The notes beneath the pieces were generated by a model. It searched no databases and was not told the origin of the DNA. It was given only the letters and a program-made list of their open reading frames with translations. Below, piece by piece: positions 1 to 7,637 of a DNA stretch of 41,733 bases. The translations under genes were made by a program, and so were the position numbers. Positions within the stretch are counted from its first letter, which is position 1; each line of letters opens with the position of its first letter. The DNA comes from an uncultured Clostridia bacterium (lineage in GTDB: Bacteria > Bacillota > Clostridia > UBA1381): positions 1-41,733 of the forward strand of contig CANQQW010000011.1 in NCBI GenBank assembly GCA_947626075.1. The letters are read 5' to 3'.

Positions 1-2084
1 CCGCACTGGATACACGTTTCGTTGTTCCATACGGGAACGTCGATAGCGATACCTCTCTTTTCAAACGCCGATGAACCGAGAGGAACTTCGCCCGTCTGAT
101 AAGCTTCAAACGTTGAAACGGGAAGCTGCATACCGCGGAACTGATTTATAGGAACGAGTACGTTGTTTACATAGTCGATAAGCTGACCTTCGCCCTCGTG
201 CTTAACGGATAAATCCTCAGGCTCGGCATTCTTCCAGCTTTCGGGAACGTCAACCTTAACGACCTGCTGAGCGCCCGCGTCGATAGCGTCGTGATTCATC
301 TTAACGATAGCGTCGCCTTTCTTTGAGTACGAAGCCGTAGCCGCGTCTTTCATGTACTGAATAGCGTCCTCTTCGGGAAGAATCTTTGACAGCTTGAAGA
401 ACGCCGACTGCAAAACAGTATTGATTCTGTTTCCGAGACCGATTTCCTTACCTATCTTAACGCCGTCGATTGTGTAGAACTGAATATTGTTGTCGGCGAT
501 ATATTTCTTAACCTGACCGGGGAGGTGCTGTTCAAGCTCGTCCGCGTTCCATGAGCAGTTTAAGAGGAATACGCCGCCCGGCTTAATATCCGATACCATA
601 TCATACTGTCTGATGTACGAAGCCTTGTGACAAGCTACGAAGTCAGCCTTGTTGATAAGGTATGTAGACGTGATCTTCGGATTGCCGAAACGGAGGTGCG
701 AGCATGTAAGACCGCCCGACTTCTTTGAGTCGTAGTCGAAGTACGCCTGCACGTTCATATCCGTGTGGTCGCCTATAATCTTAACGGAGTTCTTGTTTGC
801 GCCTACCGTTCCGTCCGCGCCGAGACCCCAGAACTTACAGCTTGTGATACCCTCCGGCGTTGTGTCGGGATTCTCGTCAAGAGGAAGTGACAGGTTTGTA
901 AGGTCGTCGTTTATGCCGACCGTAAATCTTCTCTTCTCCGTGTTCTTGTATACCGCGATAATGCACGCGGGAGTCGTATCCTTTGAACCGAGACCGTAAC
1001 GACCCGCGTAAATGTCAACGTTCGCGAATTTGCTGTTTTGAAGAGCCGCGACAACATCGAGATAAAGCGGCTCGCCGATTGAACCGGCTTCCTTTGTTCT
1101 GTCAAGAACGGAAATCTTCTTAACAGTGTCGGGGATAGCGTCGATAAGGTGCTTAGCCGAGAACGGTCTGTACAGTCTTACCTTAATAAGACCGACCTTC
1201 TGACCGTTAGCGTTCAAATAATCAACGGTCTCCTCAATCGTATCGCAGACACTGCCCATAGCAACGATAATCTGCTCCGCGTCGGGCGCACCGTAGTAGT
1301 TAAAGAGCTTATAATCAGTACCGATTTTAGCGTTTACCTTGTCCATGTACGCCTCTACGACATCGGGAACAGCGTCATACGTCTTGTTGCATGCTTCTCT
1401 TGCCTGGAAGAATACGTCGCCGTTCTGCGCCGTACCTCTCTGAGCCGGATGCTCGGGGTTAAGAGATCTGCGTCTGAAATCGTTAAGCGCGTCCCAATCA
1501 AGCATTTCGGCGAGGTCGGCATAATCCCAGCAAGCGACCTTTTGATACTCGTGCGACGTTCTGAAACCGTCAAAGAAATGAATGAACGGTATTCTTGCCT
1601 TTATTGTCGAAAGGTGGGCGATTGCTCCGAGATCCATAGCTTCCTGAGGATTTGTCGAAGCAAGCATCGCAAAGCCCGTCTGACGGCACGCCATAACGTC
1701 CTGATGGTCGCCGAAGATTGAGAGCGCGTGCGACGCGAGAGCGCGTGCAGATACGTTAAATACGCACGGAAGCTGCTCGCCGGCAATCTTGTACATATTG
1801 GGGATCATAAGCAAAAGACCCTGTGACGCGGTATAGGTGGTAGTGAGCGCGCCTGCGGTAAGCGAGCCGTGAACAGCGCCCGCCGCGCCCGCTTCTGACT
1901 GCATCTCAACAACCTTTACCGTACGTCCGAAAATGTTTTTCTGACCGGCAGCGGACCATTTATCGGTTACTTCTGCCATTGTCGATGATGGTGTGATGGG
2001 GTAGATGGCAGCTACGTCCGTGAACGCATATGACGCGTACGCCGCGGCGTTGTTGCCGTCCATTGTTTTCATTTTTCTTGCCAT
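1..2084 (-). CDS. nifJ: Pyruvate:ferredoxin (flavodoxin) oxidoreductase, N-terminal part
   Basis: Oxidises pyruvate with CoA to acetyl-CoA and CO2 and passes electrons to ferredoxin, the central pyruvate step of strict anaerobes; cytoplasmic. The visible 694 residues begin MARKMKTMDGN and carry the pyrimidine-binding domain with YPITPSS near residue 28, the transketolase-like domain II, and the gamma domain. The reading frame leaves the window at NETCIQCG, the first cysteine cluster of the ferredoxin-like domain. The 4Fe-4S and thiamine-diphosphate domains (the family is about 1170 residues) therefore lie to the left. The start at 2084 is set by a GAGGAGG ribosome-binding site. A possible -10 TATAAT lies at 2154-2149, but I see no good -35 for it. 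The gene is monocistronic on its upstream side. The identification is firm; only the length is incomplete. Confidence 0.96.
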   Translation of the reverse strand, partial: MARKMKTMDGNNAAAYASYAFTDVAAIYPITPSSTMAEVTDKWSAAGQKNIFGRTVKVVEMQSEAGAAGAVHGSLTAGALTTTYTASQGLLLMIPNMYKIAGEQLPCVFNVSARALASHALSIFGDHQDVMACRQTGFAMLASTNPQEAMDLGAIAHLSTIKARIPFIHFFDGFRTSHEYQKVACWDYADLAEMLDWDALNDFRRRSLNPEHPAQRGTAQNGDVFFQAREACNKTYDAVPDVVEAYMDKVNAKIGTDYKLFNYYGAPDAEQIIVAMGSVCDTIEETVDYLNANGQKVGLIKVRLYRPFSAKHLIDAIPDTVKKISVLDRTKEAGSIGEPLYLDVVAALQNSKFANVDIYAGRYGLGSKDTTPACIIAVYKNTEKRRFTVGINDDLTNLSLPLDENPDTTPEGITSCKFWGLGADGTVGANKNSVKIIGDHTDMNVQAYFDYDSKKSGGLTCSHLRFGNPKITSTYLINKADFVACHKASYIRQYDMVSDIKPGGVFLLNCSWNADELEQHLPGQVKKYIADNNIQFYTIDGVKIGKEIGLGNRINTVLQSAFFKLSKILPEEDAIQYMKDAATASYSKKGDAIVKMNHDAIDAGAQQVVKVDVPESWKNAEPEDLSVKHEGEGQLIDYVNNVLVPINQFRGMQLPVSTFEAYQTGEVPLGSSAFEKRGIAIDVPVWNNETCIQC

Positions 2085-2282
2085 CGGAAAAATTCCTCCT
2101 CTTGATTTATTTGTCTTTAAGAGCGTTTAAAACTCTCGTTGCTGTATTATTATACATACATATCTATATAATACCACTTTTGCGCTGTAAAATCAAGGAG
2201 TACGCAAAAAAATATGCACGATTTTTTACGCCGCATTTTAATGAATTTGCACAATTAACGCCTTTTTCCCGTCTTTACGCGC

Positions 2283-2510
2283 TTAAAGCCCCGCCTTTTG
2301 CCGCGACATTTCAAAGCGCAGTTCCCTCTCGCGGGCGAGAAAACGCTCGTAAAGGGCGTAGCAGCGGTTGGAACGCTTTGTAAGTGACGGCGAGGAAATG
2401 TCCCCGCCGCTTTTTATACATTTGTCCATGAGAGTGTCGAACCTTTTCTTTGAAAATTCCACATACGCGCCGAGAAGAAAAAGATAAACGGATTTAATAA
2501 ATAATTTCAT
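2283..2510 (-). CDS. Small protein of unknown function (75 aa)
   Basis: I do not recognise the family. A GGAGGCGG ribosome-binding site sits just before the ATG at 2510, which argues for a real gene. The protein starts with a short hydrophobic stretch (FIKSVYLFLLGAYVEF, about residues 4-19). A charged, probably helical part with several Arg/Lys follows (SLTKRSNRCYALYERF), suggesting a peripheral membrane or small coiled protein. It lies between nifJ (same strand, downstream) and the divergent nrdD. A weak hairpin with a run of T on the minus strand near 2236-2207 could end it. No function is claimed. Confidence 0.5.
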   Translation of the reverse strand: MKLFIKSVYLFLLGAYVEFSKKRFDTLMDKCIKSGGDISSPSLTKRSNRCYALYERFLARERELRFEMSRQKAGL

Positions 2511-2656
2511 AAGCCGCCTCCAATAAGTTATTGTCTATATTATCCGCAGAATATGATATGTTACCCATGTAAAATTTGTTTAAGATAATAAAATTTGGGG
2601 TAAAAGAGAAACGGGCGCTGTAACACGGTTGTAAAAAACAGATAATAAGACTGTAA

Positions 2657-2685
2657 TTGTAAAAACAGATATTGGGTGCTATAAT
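2657..2685 (+). promoter_or_regulatory. Sigma-A type promoter of the nrdD operon
   Basis: TTGTAA (2657-2662), a 17-base spacer, and a perfect TATAAT (2680-2685). Transcription would start near 2692, leaving a leader of about 68 bases before nrdD. A NrdR-like palindrome lies just downstream. Confidence 0.6.
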
Positions 2686-2704
2686 AAAAAACAGACGTGA
2701 CAGG

Positions 2705-2718
2705 CACAAGATATTGTG
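2705..2718. promoter_or_regulatory. NrdR-like box upstream of nrdD
   Basis: The palindrome CACAAGATATTGTG matches the known NrdR box pattern (CAC-w-AtATmT-w-GTG) at nearly every position and sits about 15 bases after the predicted transcription start. A weaker copy sharing AGATATTG occurs 42 bases upstream (2667-2674), inside the promoter spacer. NrdR is the repressor of ribonucleotide reductase operons in many bacteria. Its gene is not in this window, so regulation by it is inferred. Confidence 0.55.
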
Positions 2719-2759
2719 GTTTACATAAAAATCATAATTTATAAGGGGTGTGAAGGGAA

Positions 2760-4877
2760 ATGAAAGTAGTAAAAAAGGATAACACAAAGGAGGAGTTTAA
2801 CGTTCAAAAAGTGGTTGTGGCGGTAAACAAGTCCGCTTTCCGCGCGCTCGTTAAATTCACCGATGAGGAACTGGATTTTATATGTAAATTCGTCGAGGAC
2901 GAAGCAAAGAAAATGGGCAAGGAGGAAATTCAGATTTCCGAGATGCACAATATAGTCGAAGGCGCGCTTGAAAGAATCAATCCAAAGGTTGCGAAAAGCT
3001 ACCGCGACTACAGAAATTACAAGCAGGACTTTGTGCAGATGCTTGACGAGGTATATAAAAAGAGCCAGTCGATTATGTACATAGGCGACAAGGAAAACTC
3101 CAATACCGACTCCGCGCTTGTATCCACGAAACGCAGTCTTATATTCAACCAATTAAATAAGGAGCTTTACAAAAAGTTTTTCCTTACCACCGAGGAATTG
3201 CAGGCTTGCCGTGACGGCTACATATATATACACGATATGTCCGCCCGCCGCGACACGATGAACTGCTGCCTTTTTGATGTTGAAACCGTATTAAAGGGCG
3301 GTTTTGAAATGGGCAATCTGTGGTATAACGAGCCCAAGACGCTCGATGTGGCGTTTGACGTGATCGGAGACATTGTGCTTTCGGCGGCAAGCCAGCAGTA
3401 CGGCGGCTTTACAGTACCGTCAGCCGACCTTATTTTAGAGCCCTACGCGGAAAAGTCCTACAAATCTTATACGGATAAGTATTTGCGGCTTGGGCTTACG
3501 GCTGAAAAAGCCGAGGAAACGGCTATGGCGGACATTAAGCGTGATTTTGAGCAGGGCTTTCAAGGCTGGGAGTATAAGTTTAACTCCGTATCTTCAAGCC
3601 GCGGCGACTATCCGTTTATAACCGTTACCATAGGCACGGGCGTCGGCAAATTCGCGAAAATGGCGTCTATAGCGATGCTCAATGTGAGAAAGAACGGACA
3701 GGGCAGGGAGGGACACAAAAAACCTGTGCTTTTCCCCAAAATCGTATTCCTGTACGACGAAGAACTCCACGGCGAGGGCAAGCCGCTTGAAGATGTATTT
3801 GAAGCCGGTATAGACTGCTCGTCAAAGACGATGTACCCCGACTGGTTAAGTCTTACGGGTGAGGGATATGTGCCGTCTATATACAAAAAATACGGAAAGA
3901 TAATTTCGCCTATGGGCTGCCGCGCCTTTCTGTCGCCGTGGTATGAAAGAGGCGGAGCGGAACCCGCGGACGAAGAGGACACGCCGGTATTCGTGGGCAG
4001 ATTTAACATAGGCGCGGTGTCGCTGCATCTGCCGATGATTTTGGCGAAGTCACAGCAGGAGAACAAGCCGTTCTTCGAGGTGCTGGACTACTACCTGAAT
4101 CTTATCAGACAGCTTCATCTGCGCACATATGATTACCTCGGCGAGATGCGCGCGTCCACCAATCCTCTCGCTTACTGCGAGGGCGGCTTTTACGGCGGAC
4201 ACCTGGGTATACACGATAAAATCAAGCCGCTTTTAAGGAGCGCTACCGCGTCTTTCGGAATTACGGCGTTAAACGAGCTTCAGCAGCTTTACAATAAGCG
4301 CTCGCTTGTGCAGGACGGCGAGTTTGCCATAAAGACGCTGGAACATATTAACGAGGAAATAGCGCGCTTTAAAAAAGAAGACGGCAGACTTTACGCGATT
4401 TACGGCACTCCGGCGGAATCGCTTTGCGGCTTGCAGGTGACGCAGTTTAGGAAGAAGTACGGCGTTATCGAAAACGTATCTGACAGAGAGTACGTTTCAA
4501 ACAGCTTCCACTGCCACGTTACGGAGGATATTACCCCAATACAGAAGCAAAATCTCGAGAAACGTTTTTGGGAGCTTTCAAACGGCGGAAAGATACAGTA
4601 TGTAAAATACCCGATAAGCTATAATAAAGAAGCTATACGCACTCTTGTCAGACGCGCCATGTATATGGGCTTCTACGAGGGAGTAAACCTTTCCCTTGCT
4701 TACTGCGACGACTGCGGTCACGAGGAGCTTGAAATGGACGTATGCCCCAAGTGCGGCAGCAGAAATCTGACCAAGATTGACAGAATGAACGGTTACCTGT
4801 CATATTCGCGCGTCAAGGGCGACACGCGTCTTAACAGCGCCAAAATGGCTGAAATCGCGGAAAGGAAAAGTATGTAA
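2760..4877 (+). CDS. nrdD: Anaerobic (class III) ribonucleoside-triphosphate reductase
   Basis: Glycyl-radical enzyme that reduces ribonucleoside triphosphates to deoxyribonucleotides without oxygen. Residues 1-90 form an ATP-cone allosteric domain (MKVVKKDNTKEEFNVQK). The catalytic barrel carries active-site cysteines in MNCCLFD and ISPMGCRA. A C-terminal zinc ribbon (CDDC...CPKC, about residues 651-669) precedes the glycyl-radical loop RMNGYLSY, with the radical glycine at residue 678. At 705 residues the length is normal. The start at 2760 follows AAGGGGTGTGAAGGG. Its stop overlaps the start of nrdG by one base (TAATG), so the two are translationally coupled. Promoter and NrdR-like box lie upstream. 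The motif has Met-Asn before the glycine where many homologues have Val-Cys. Confidence 0.97.
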   Translation: MKVVKKDNTKEEFNVQKVVVAVNKSAFRALVKFTDEELDFICKFVEDEAKKMGKEEIQISEMHNIVEGALERINPKVAKSYRDYRNYKQDFVQMLDEVYKKSQSIMYIGDKENSNTDSALVSTKRSLIFNQLNKELYKKFFLTTEELQACRDGYIYIHDMSARRDTMNCCLFDVETVLKGGFEMGNLWYNEPKTLDVAFDVIGDIVLSAASQQYGGFTVPSADLILEPYAEKSYKSYTDKYLRLGLTAEKAEETAMADIKRDFEQGFQGWEYKFNSVSSSRGDYPFITVTIGTGVGKFAKMASIAMLNVRKNGQGREGHKKPVLFPKIVFLYDEELHGEGKPLEDVFEAGIDCSSKTMYPDWLSLTGEGYVPSIYKKYGKIISPMGCRAFLSPWYERGGAEPADEEDTPVFVGRFNIGAVSLHLPMILAKSQQENKPFFEVLDYYLNLIRQLHLRTYDYLGEMRASTNPLAYCEGGFYGGHLGIHDKIKPLLRSATASFGITALNELQQLYNKRSLVQDGEFAIKTLEHINEEIARFKKEDGRLYAIYGTPAESLCGLQVTQFRKKYGVIENVSDREYVSNSFHCHVTEDITPIQKQNLEKRFWELSNGGKIQYVKYPISYNKEAIRTLVRRAMYMGFYEGVNLSLAYCDDCGHEELEMDVCPKCGSRNLTKIDRMNGYLSYSRVKGDTRLNSAKMAEIAERKSM

Positions 4878-5368
4878 TGCGTTATCACAATATAACAAAA
4901 GACGATATGCTTAACGGCGACGGTCTGCGCGTTGTACTGTGGGTAGCGGGATGTTCTCATCACTGCATCGGCTGTCAGAACCCCGTAACGTGGGATATTA
5001 ACGGCGGCATAGAATTTGACGGCAGCGCGAAGAAAGAGCTGTTTGCCGAGCTTGACAAGGATTATATTTCAGGTATAACGCTGAGCGGCGGCGATCCGCT
5101 TCATACGCGGAACCGTGCCGATGTCGGCTGCTTGATAGAGGAAATCGCCCGCGAATATCCGAATAAGACCATATGGGTCTACAGCGGCTACGAGTGGCGG
5201 GACGTAAAAGATCTGCCGTTTATGAAATATGTCGATATATTGGTTGACGGCCGCTTTATAGAAAAAGACAAGGACAATACAATACCGTGGCGCGGCAGCA
5301 CCAATCAAAAGGTAATAAACGTCAAAAAAAGCCTTGAGACTGGGGAAACCGTGCTTGCGATGAAATAA
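4877..5368 (+). CDS. nrdG: Anaerobic ribonucleotide reductase activating protein
   Basis: Radical-SAM activase that generates the glycyl radical on NrdD. The protein is 163 residues, typical for the family. The CSHHCIGC motif (Cys26, Cys30, Cys33; CX3CX2C) binds the 4Fe-4S cluster, and SGGDPL provides the SAM-binding glycine-rich turn. It overlaps nrdD by one base and is followed after 15 bases by dut with its own AGGAG site. It works only with the upstream NrdD, and the pairing on one mRNA supports the assignment. Confidence 0.96.
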   Translation: MRYHNITKDDMLNGDGLRVVLWVAGCSHHCIGCQNPVTWDINGGIEFDGSAKKELFAELDKDYISGITLSGGDPLHTRNRADVGCLIEEIAREYPNKTIWVYSGYEWRDVKDLPFMKYVDILVDGRFIEKDKDNTIPWRGSTNQKVINVKKSLETGETVLAMK

Positions 5369-5383
5369 AGGAGAATAAACGAT

Positions 5384-5890
5384 ATGCAAAGAGTAGCTCA
5401 GTTTGAAAAGGTCAGCTTCGAGCAATTTAAAAAGGACTGGCAGGACACGTTTTACACCACGGACGGGATAGAAGAGATTTACGATGATATAAAGCTGCCC
5501 AAACGCGCCACGGCGGGCAGCGCCGGATATGATTTTTATACTCCGATGCCGTTTGAGCTTAAAGCGGGCGAGAGCATAAAAATCCCGACGGGAATACGCG
5601 TAAAGATAAACGAAGGCTGGGTGCTGAAGCTGTACCCGAGAAGCGGTCTGGGCTTTAAATTCCGCCTTCAGATGAACAATACGGTCGGAATAATCGACAG
5701 CGATTATTATCTGAGCGATAATGAGGGACACATATTCTGTAAAATCACGAATGACACGCGCGAGGATAAAACGGTGTCGCTGCATAAGGGCGCGGGATTT
5801 TGTCAGGGAATATTCGTCGAATACGGAATAACCTTTGACGACGATGTACAAGACGAAAGAAACGGCGGCTTCGGAAGCACGGGGAATTAA
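5384..5890 (+). CDS. dut: dUTP diphosphatase (trimeric dUTPase)
   Basis: Hydrolyses dUTP to dUMP and pyrophosphate, keeping uracil out of DNA and feeding dTMP synthesis. All five trimeric-dUTPase motifs are present in order: AGSAGYDFY, PRSGLGFK, NTVGIIDSDYY (with the catalytic Asp), GAGFCQGIF, and the C-terminal arm RNGGFGSTG. At 168 residues it has about 30 extra N-terminal residues before motif 1. A GGAG site precedes the ATG. Its place behind nrdDG groups it with deoxynucleotide supply. A 9-bp hairpin (5878-5900) spans its stop codon but lacks a T-run, so it is probably not a strong terminator. Confidence 0.93.
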   Translation: MQRVAQFEKVSFEQFKKDWQDTFYTTDGIEEIYDDIKLPKRATAGSAGYDFYTPMPFELKAGESIKIPTGIRVKINEGWVLKLYPRSGLGFKFRLQMNNTVGIIDSDYYLSDNEGHIFCKITNDTREDKTVSLHKGAGFCQGIFVEYGITFDDDVQDERNGGFGSTGN

Positions 5891-5952
5891 ATTTTCCGTG
5901 GGGAATAAAAGTAACAAAATTGATAAAAATAAAATATAAGGAGGAACACAAC

Positions 5953-6753
5953 ATGAGTTTTCTGAAAGGTAAAACGGCTATTATAACGGGCGCGGGACGC
6001 GCGGTGCTTCAAAGCGGCGGATGCGGCGCCATAGGCTACGGTATCGCGACGGCTTACGCAAAGGAAGGCGCAAATCTCGTTATAACGGGACGTAATGTGA
6101 AAAAGCTCACCGATGCAAGGGAGGAGCTTGAAAGACTGTATGGCATAAAGGTACTGCCGGTAGCCGCCGACATAAACGCGGGCGCGGATAACGAAGCGAC
6201 GGCTAATAACGTCGTGAAACAGGCTGTGGACGCGTTCGGAGGTATCGACGTGCTTATAAATAACGCGCAGGCGTCTGCGTCGGGCGTTACTCTCGCGGAG
6301 CATACGACCGAGCAGTTTGATCTCGCCATGTATTCGGGACTTTATTCCACATTTTACTATATGAAAGCGTGTTATCCGTATCTTGTAAAGTCAAAAGGCT
6401 CGGTAATCAACTTTGCATCCGGCGCGGGACTTTTCGGAAATTACGGACAGTGCTCATACGCCGCCGCAAAGGAGGGAATACGCGGTCTTACGCGCGTTGC
6501 CGCCACGGAATGGGGCAAGGACGGAATCAACGTGAATATTATTTGCCCGCTCGCGTGGACGGCGCAGCTTGAAAAGTTTGAAAACGATTATCCCGAAGCG
6601 TTTAAACAGAACGTGCAGATGCCGCCGATGGGACATTTCGGCGACGCAGAAAAGGAGATAGGACGCGTATGCGTTCAGCTCGCATCCCCTGACTTTAAAT
6701 ATATGACCGGTGAAACGATTACGCTCGAGGGCGGACTCGGACTTAGACCGTAA
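5953..6753 (+). CDS. Short-chain dehydrogenase/reductase
   Basis: NAD(P)-dependent oxidoreductase of the classical SDR family; the substrate cannot be read from sequence. The 266-residue protein shows the nucleotide-binding start ITGAGR followed by an insert before GAIGYGIA, so the usual TGxxxGxG spacing is stretched by about eight residues. It also has LINNAQ, a catalytic Ser in NFASGAG, and YAAAK with the catalytic Tyr and Lys. The ending is MTGETITLEGGLGLRP, typical of FabG-like enzymes. The start at 5953 is chosen for the AAGGAGG site 10 bases upstream; an in-frame ATG at 5920 lacks one. It may be read from the nrdD promoter. A perfect hairpin terminator follows. Confidence 0.85.
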   Translation: MSFLKGKTAIITGAGRAVLQSGGCGAIGYGIATAYAKEGANLVITGRNVKKLTDAREELERLYGIKVLPVAADINAGADNEATANNVVKQAVDAFGGIDVLINNAQASASGVTLAEHTTEQFDLAMYSGLYSTFYYMKACYPYLVKSKGSVINFASGAGLFGNYGQCSYAAAKEGIRGLTRVAATEWGKDGINVNIICPLAWTAQLEKFENDYPEAFKQNVQMPPMGHFGDAEKEIGRVCVQLASPDFKYMTGETITLEGGLGLRP

Positions 6754-6771
6754 ATCTGTCAAAACAAACAA

Positions 6772-6879
6772 TTAAGAGAGTGTATCAATGATACACTCTC
6801 TTGCTGTTTCTTCTAACATTACGGAGTTTTGTTCAGTTTCATATGATGTATATTTTCTTTTATTTCTATCGTAGCTCAT
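6772..6879 (-). CDS. Possible tiny ORF (35 aa) running into the terminator hairpin
   Basis: An ATG at 6879 is preceded by AAAGGA and opens 35 codons starting MSYDRNKRKYTSYET. The last ten codons are the terminator stem itself, read as RECIIDTLS. I do not recognise the protein. It could be a real micro-protein, or the tail of a decayed gene that happens to stay open. It lies behind the nucleotidyltransferase and the tiny ORF at 6884-6973 on the same strand. Confidence 0.25.
   Translation of the reverse strand: MSYDRNKRKYTSYETEQNSVMLEETARECIIDTLS
6774..6802. terminator. Perfect 13-bp hairpin, probable bidirectional terminator
   Basis: AAGAGAGTGTATC, loop AAT, GATACACTCTCTT. The plus strand continues GCTGTTTCTTCT. 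The minus strand continues AATTGTTTGTTTT. It lies between the SDR gene and the oppositely oriented nucleotidyltransferase region, so it can stop transcription from both sides. Confidence 0.75.
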
Positions 6880-6883
6880 TCCT

Positions 6884-6973
6884 TTAATGTTTATCTCTTA
6901 GGATTTCAATCCATTCCCGCGTAAACTGCTGACCGCAGCGCGACGGCTCACCCATTTTAAATTCTTTTTGCAT
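6884..6973 (-). CDS. Possible tiny ORF (29 aa) overlapping the nucleotidyltransferase 3' end
   Basis: The ATG at 6973 lies inside the last codons of the nucleotidyltransferase in another frame. It opens MQKEFKMGEPSRCGQQF and ends at 6884; an inner ATG gives MGEPSRCGQQFTREW. The stretch is more GC-rich than its surroundings. It may be the remnant of a larger protein whose frame is broken between here and the next tiny ORF. Function unknown. Confidence 0.2.
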   Translation of the reverse strand: MQKEFKMGEPSRCGQQFTREWIEILRDKH

Positions 6974-7541
6974 ACTTCTTGCATGAAACAATATATTCAT
7001 ATAACGCCGGATTACAATTTTCTTTAAGATATTCGAGAGTGCCGAGCAACATATCTTTGGCAGTCTTACCGAAATGACCGAATACCTTTTTATACATTCT
7101 GTTTATGTCGCTTTCACAATCTATACCGCGTAAATAGTGCTTCGCGTTTGCAACCCACAGCTTTAAAATATGCGTATTTTTATCATTCACAATGTCGCGT
7201 TTTGAAATACTCATAATATGCAAAGCGGAGCTGCATTTAATATCAACAATCAGAAACGGATTTTCTTTGGAAATCGCGCAAGACACTATATATTCATTCG
7301 GCATTAAACTGGTCGCATAGTCACTGAAAATGACGGGATAAATTTCATTTAGTATTTCAGGCGCACGTTTTAAAAATTTGCCGTTATCATAGCCTGAAAC
7401 AACAACCTCAATATCAATATCTGAATATTCGTCATAATCTCCACGGCTCAGACTGCCGTAAATCTTACAAAAATTAACCTCCGGCTTCTTTTCAAATTGC
7501 ACGCAAATGTTTTTTGCAATTTCGAAATTGTTCCATTCAAT
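6957..7541 (-). CDS. Nucleotidyltransferase-fold protein, apparent ATT start
   Basis: A member of the polymerase-beta-like nucleotidyltransferase superfamily (as in aminoglycoside nucleotidyltransferases). The motif GSLSRGDYDEYSDIDIE gives Gly29-Ser30 and the metal-binding Asp41 and Asp43 when counted from 7541. The C-terminal half is helical (YLRGIDCESDINRMY onward). The substrate is unknown. Start choice is the odd point. An AAGGAG site at 7555-7550 is spaced 8 bases from ATT (7541-7539), which opens the expected N-terminus EWNNFEIAKNI, and an in-frame TAA lies directly before it. The first standard start is GTG at 7502 with no ribosome-binding site; it would leave only 15 residues before the GS motif. 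Either a rare ATT start is used or a former ATG has mutated. The region is AT-richer than the surrounding core genes. Confidence 0.72.
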   Translation of the reverse strand: MEWNNFEIAKNICVQFEKKPEVNFCKIYGSLSRGDYDEYSDIDIEVVVSGYDNGKFLKRAPEILNEIYPVIFSDYATSLMPNEYIVSCAISKENPFLIVDIKCSSALHIMSISKRDIVNDKNTHILKLWVANAKHYLRGIDCESDINRMYKKVFGHFGKTAKDMLLGTLEYLKENCNPALYEYIVSCKKYAKRI

Positions 7542-7553
7542 TTACAGCTCTCC

Positions 7554-7637
7554 TTAAATTCGCTGTTCCATTTTATATTCCCACACGGTCATACCGAGTG
7601 ATTTATAAAAATCAATTGCCGTTTTATTAAACTCGTT
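7554..7637 (-). pseudogene. C-terminal remnant of a GNAT acetyltransferase
   Basis: Directly after the stop of the intact GNAT gene, another frame reads NEFNKTAIDFYKSLGM then TVWEYKMEQRI and stops at 7554. The pattern N-x-x-A-I-x-F-Y-x-x-L-G-M is the typical last strand and helix of GNAT enzymes. There is no start or body for this protein. Its stop codon forms part of the ribosome-binding site of the nucleotidyltransferase (TAAGGAG). Confidence 0.65.
7556..7586. repeat. Direct repeat copy A (GNAT 3' end)
   Basis: 31 bases beginning AAATTCGCTGTTCCATTT match the copy at 8168-8198 at 29 positions. Both copies encode the same GNAT tail (W-x-Y-x-MEQRI then stop) on the minus strand. They bracket the intact GNAT gene. 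Confidence 0.8.

Noticed and set aside
1149-1721. 190-codon plus-strand frame
   Set aside because: Antisense to nifJ, which shows continuous conserved protein sequence.
2030-2383. 117-codon plus-strand frame over the nifJ start and the gap
   Set aside because: No ribosome site, low-complexity AT-rich translation, overlaps the nifJ start and the better supported small minus-strand gene.
5069-5917. 282-codon open frame on the minus strand across nrdG and dut
   Set aside because: Antisense shadow of two well-identified genes; no ribosome site and composition unlike a real protein.
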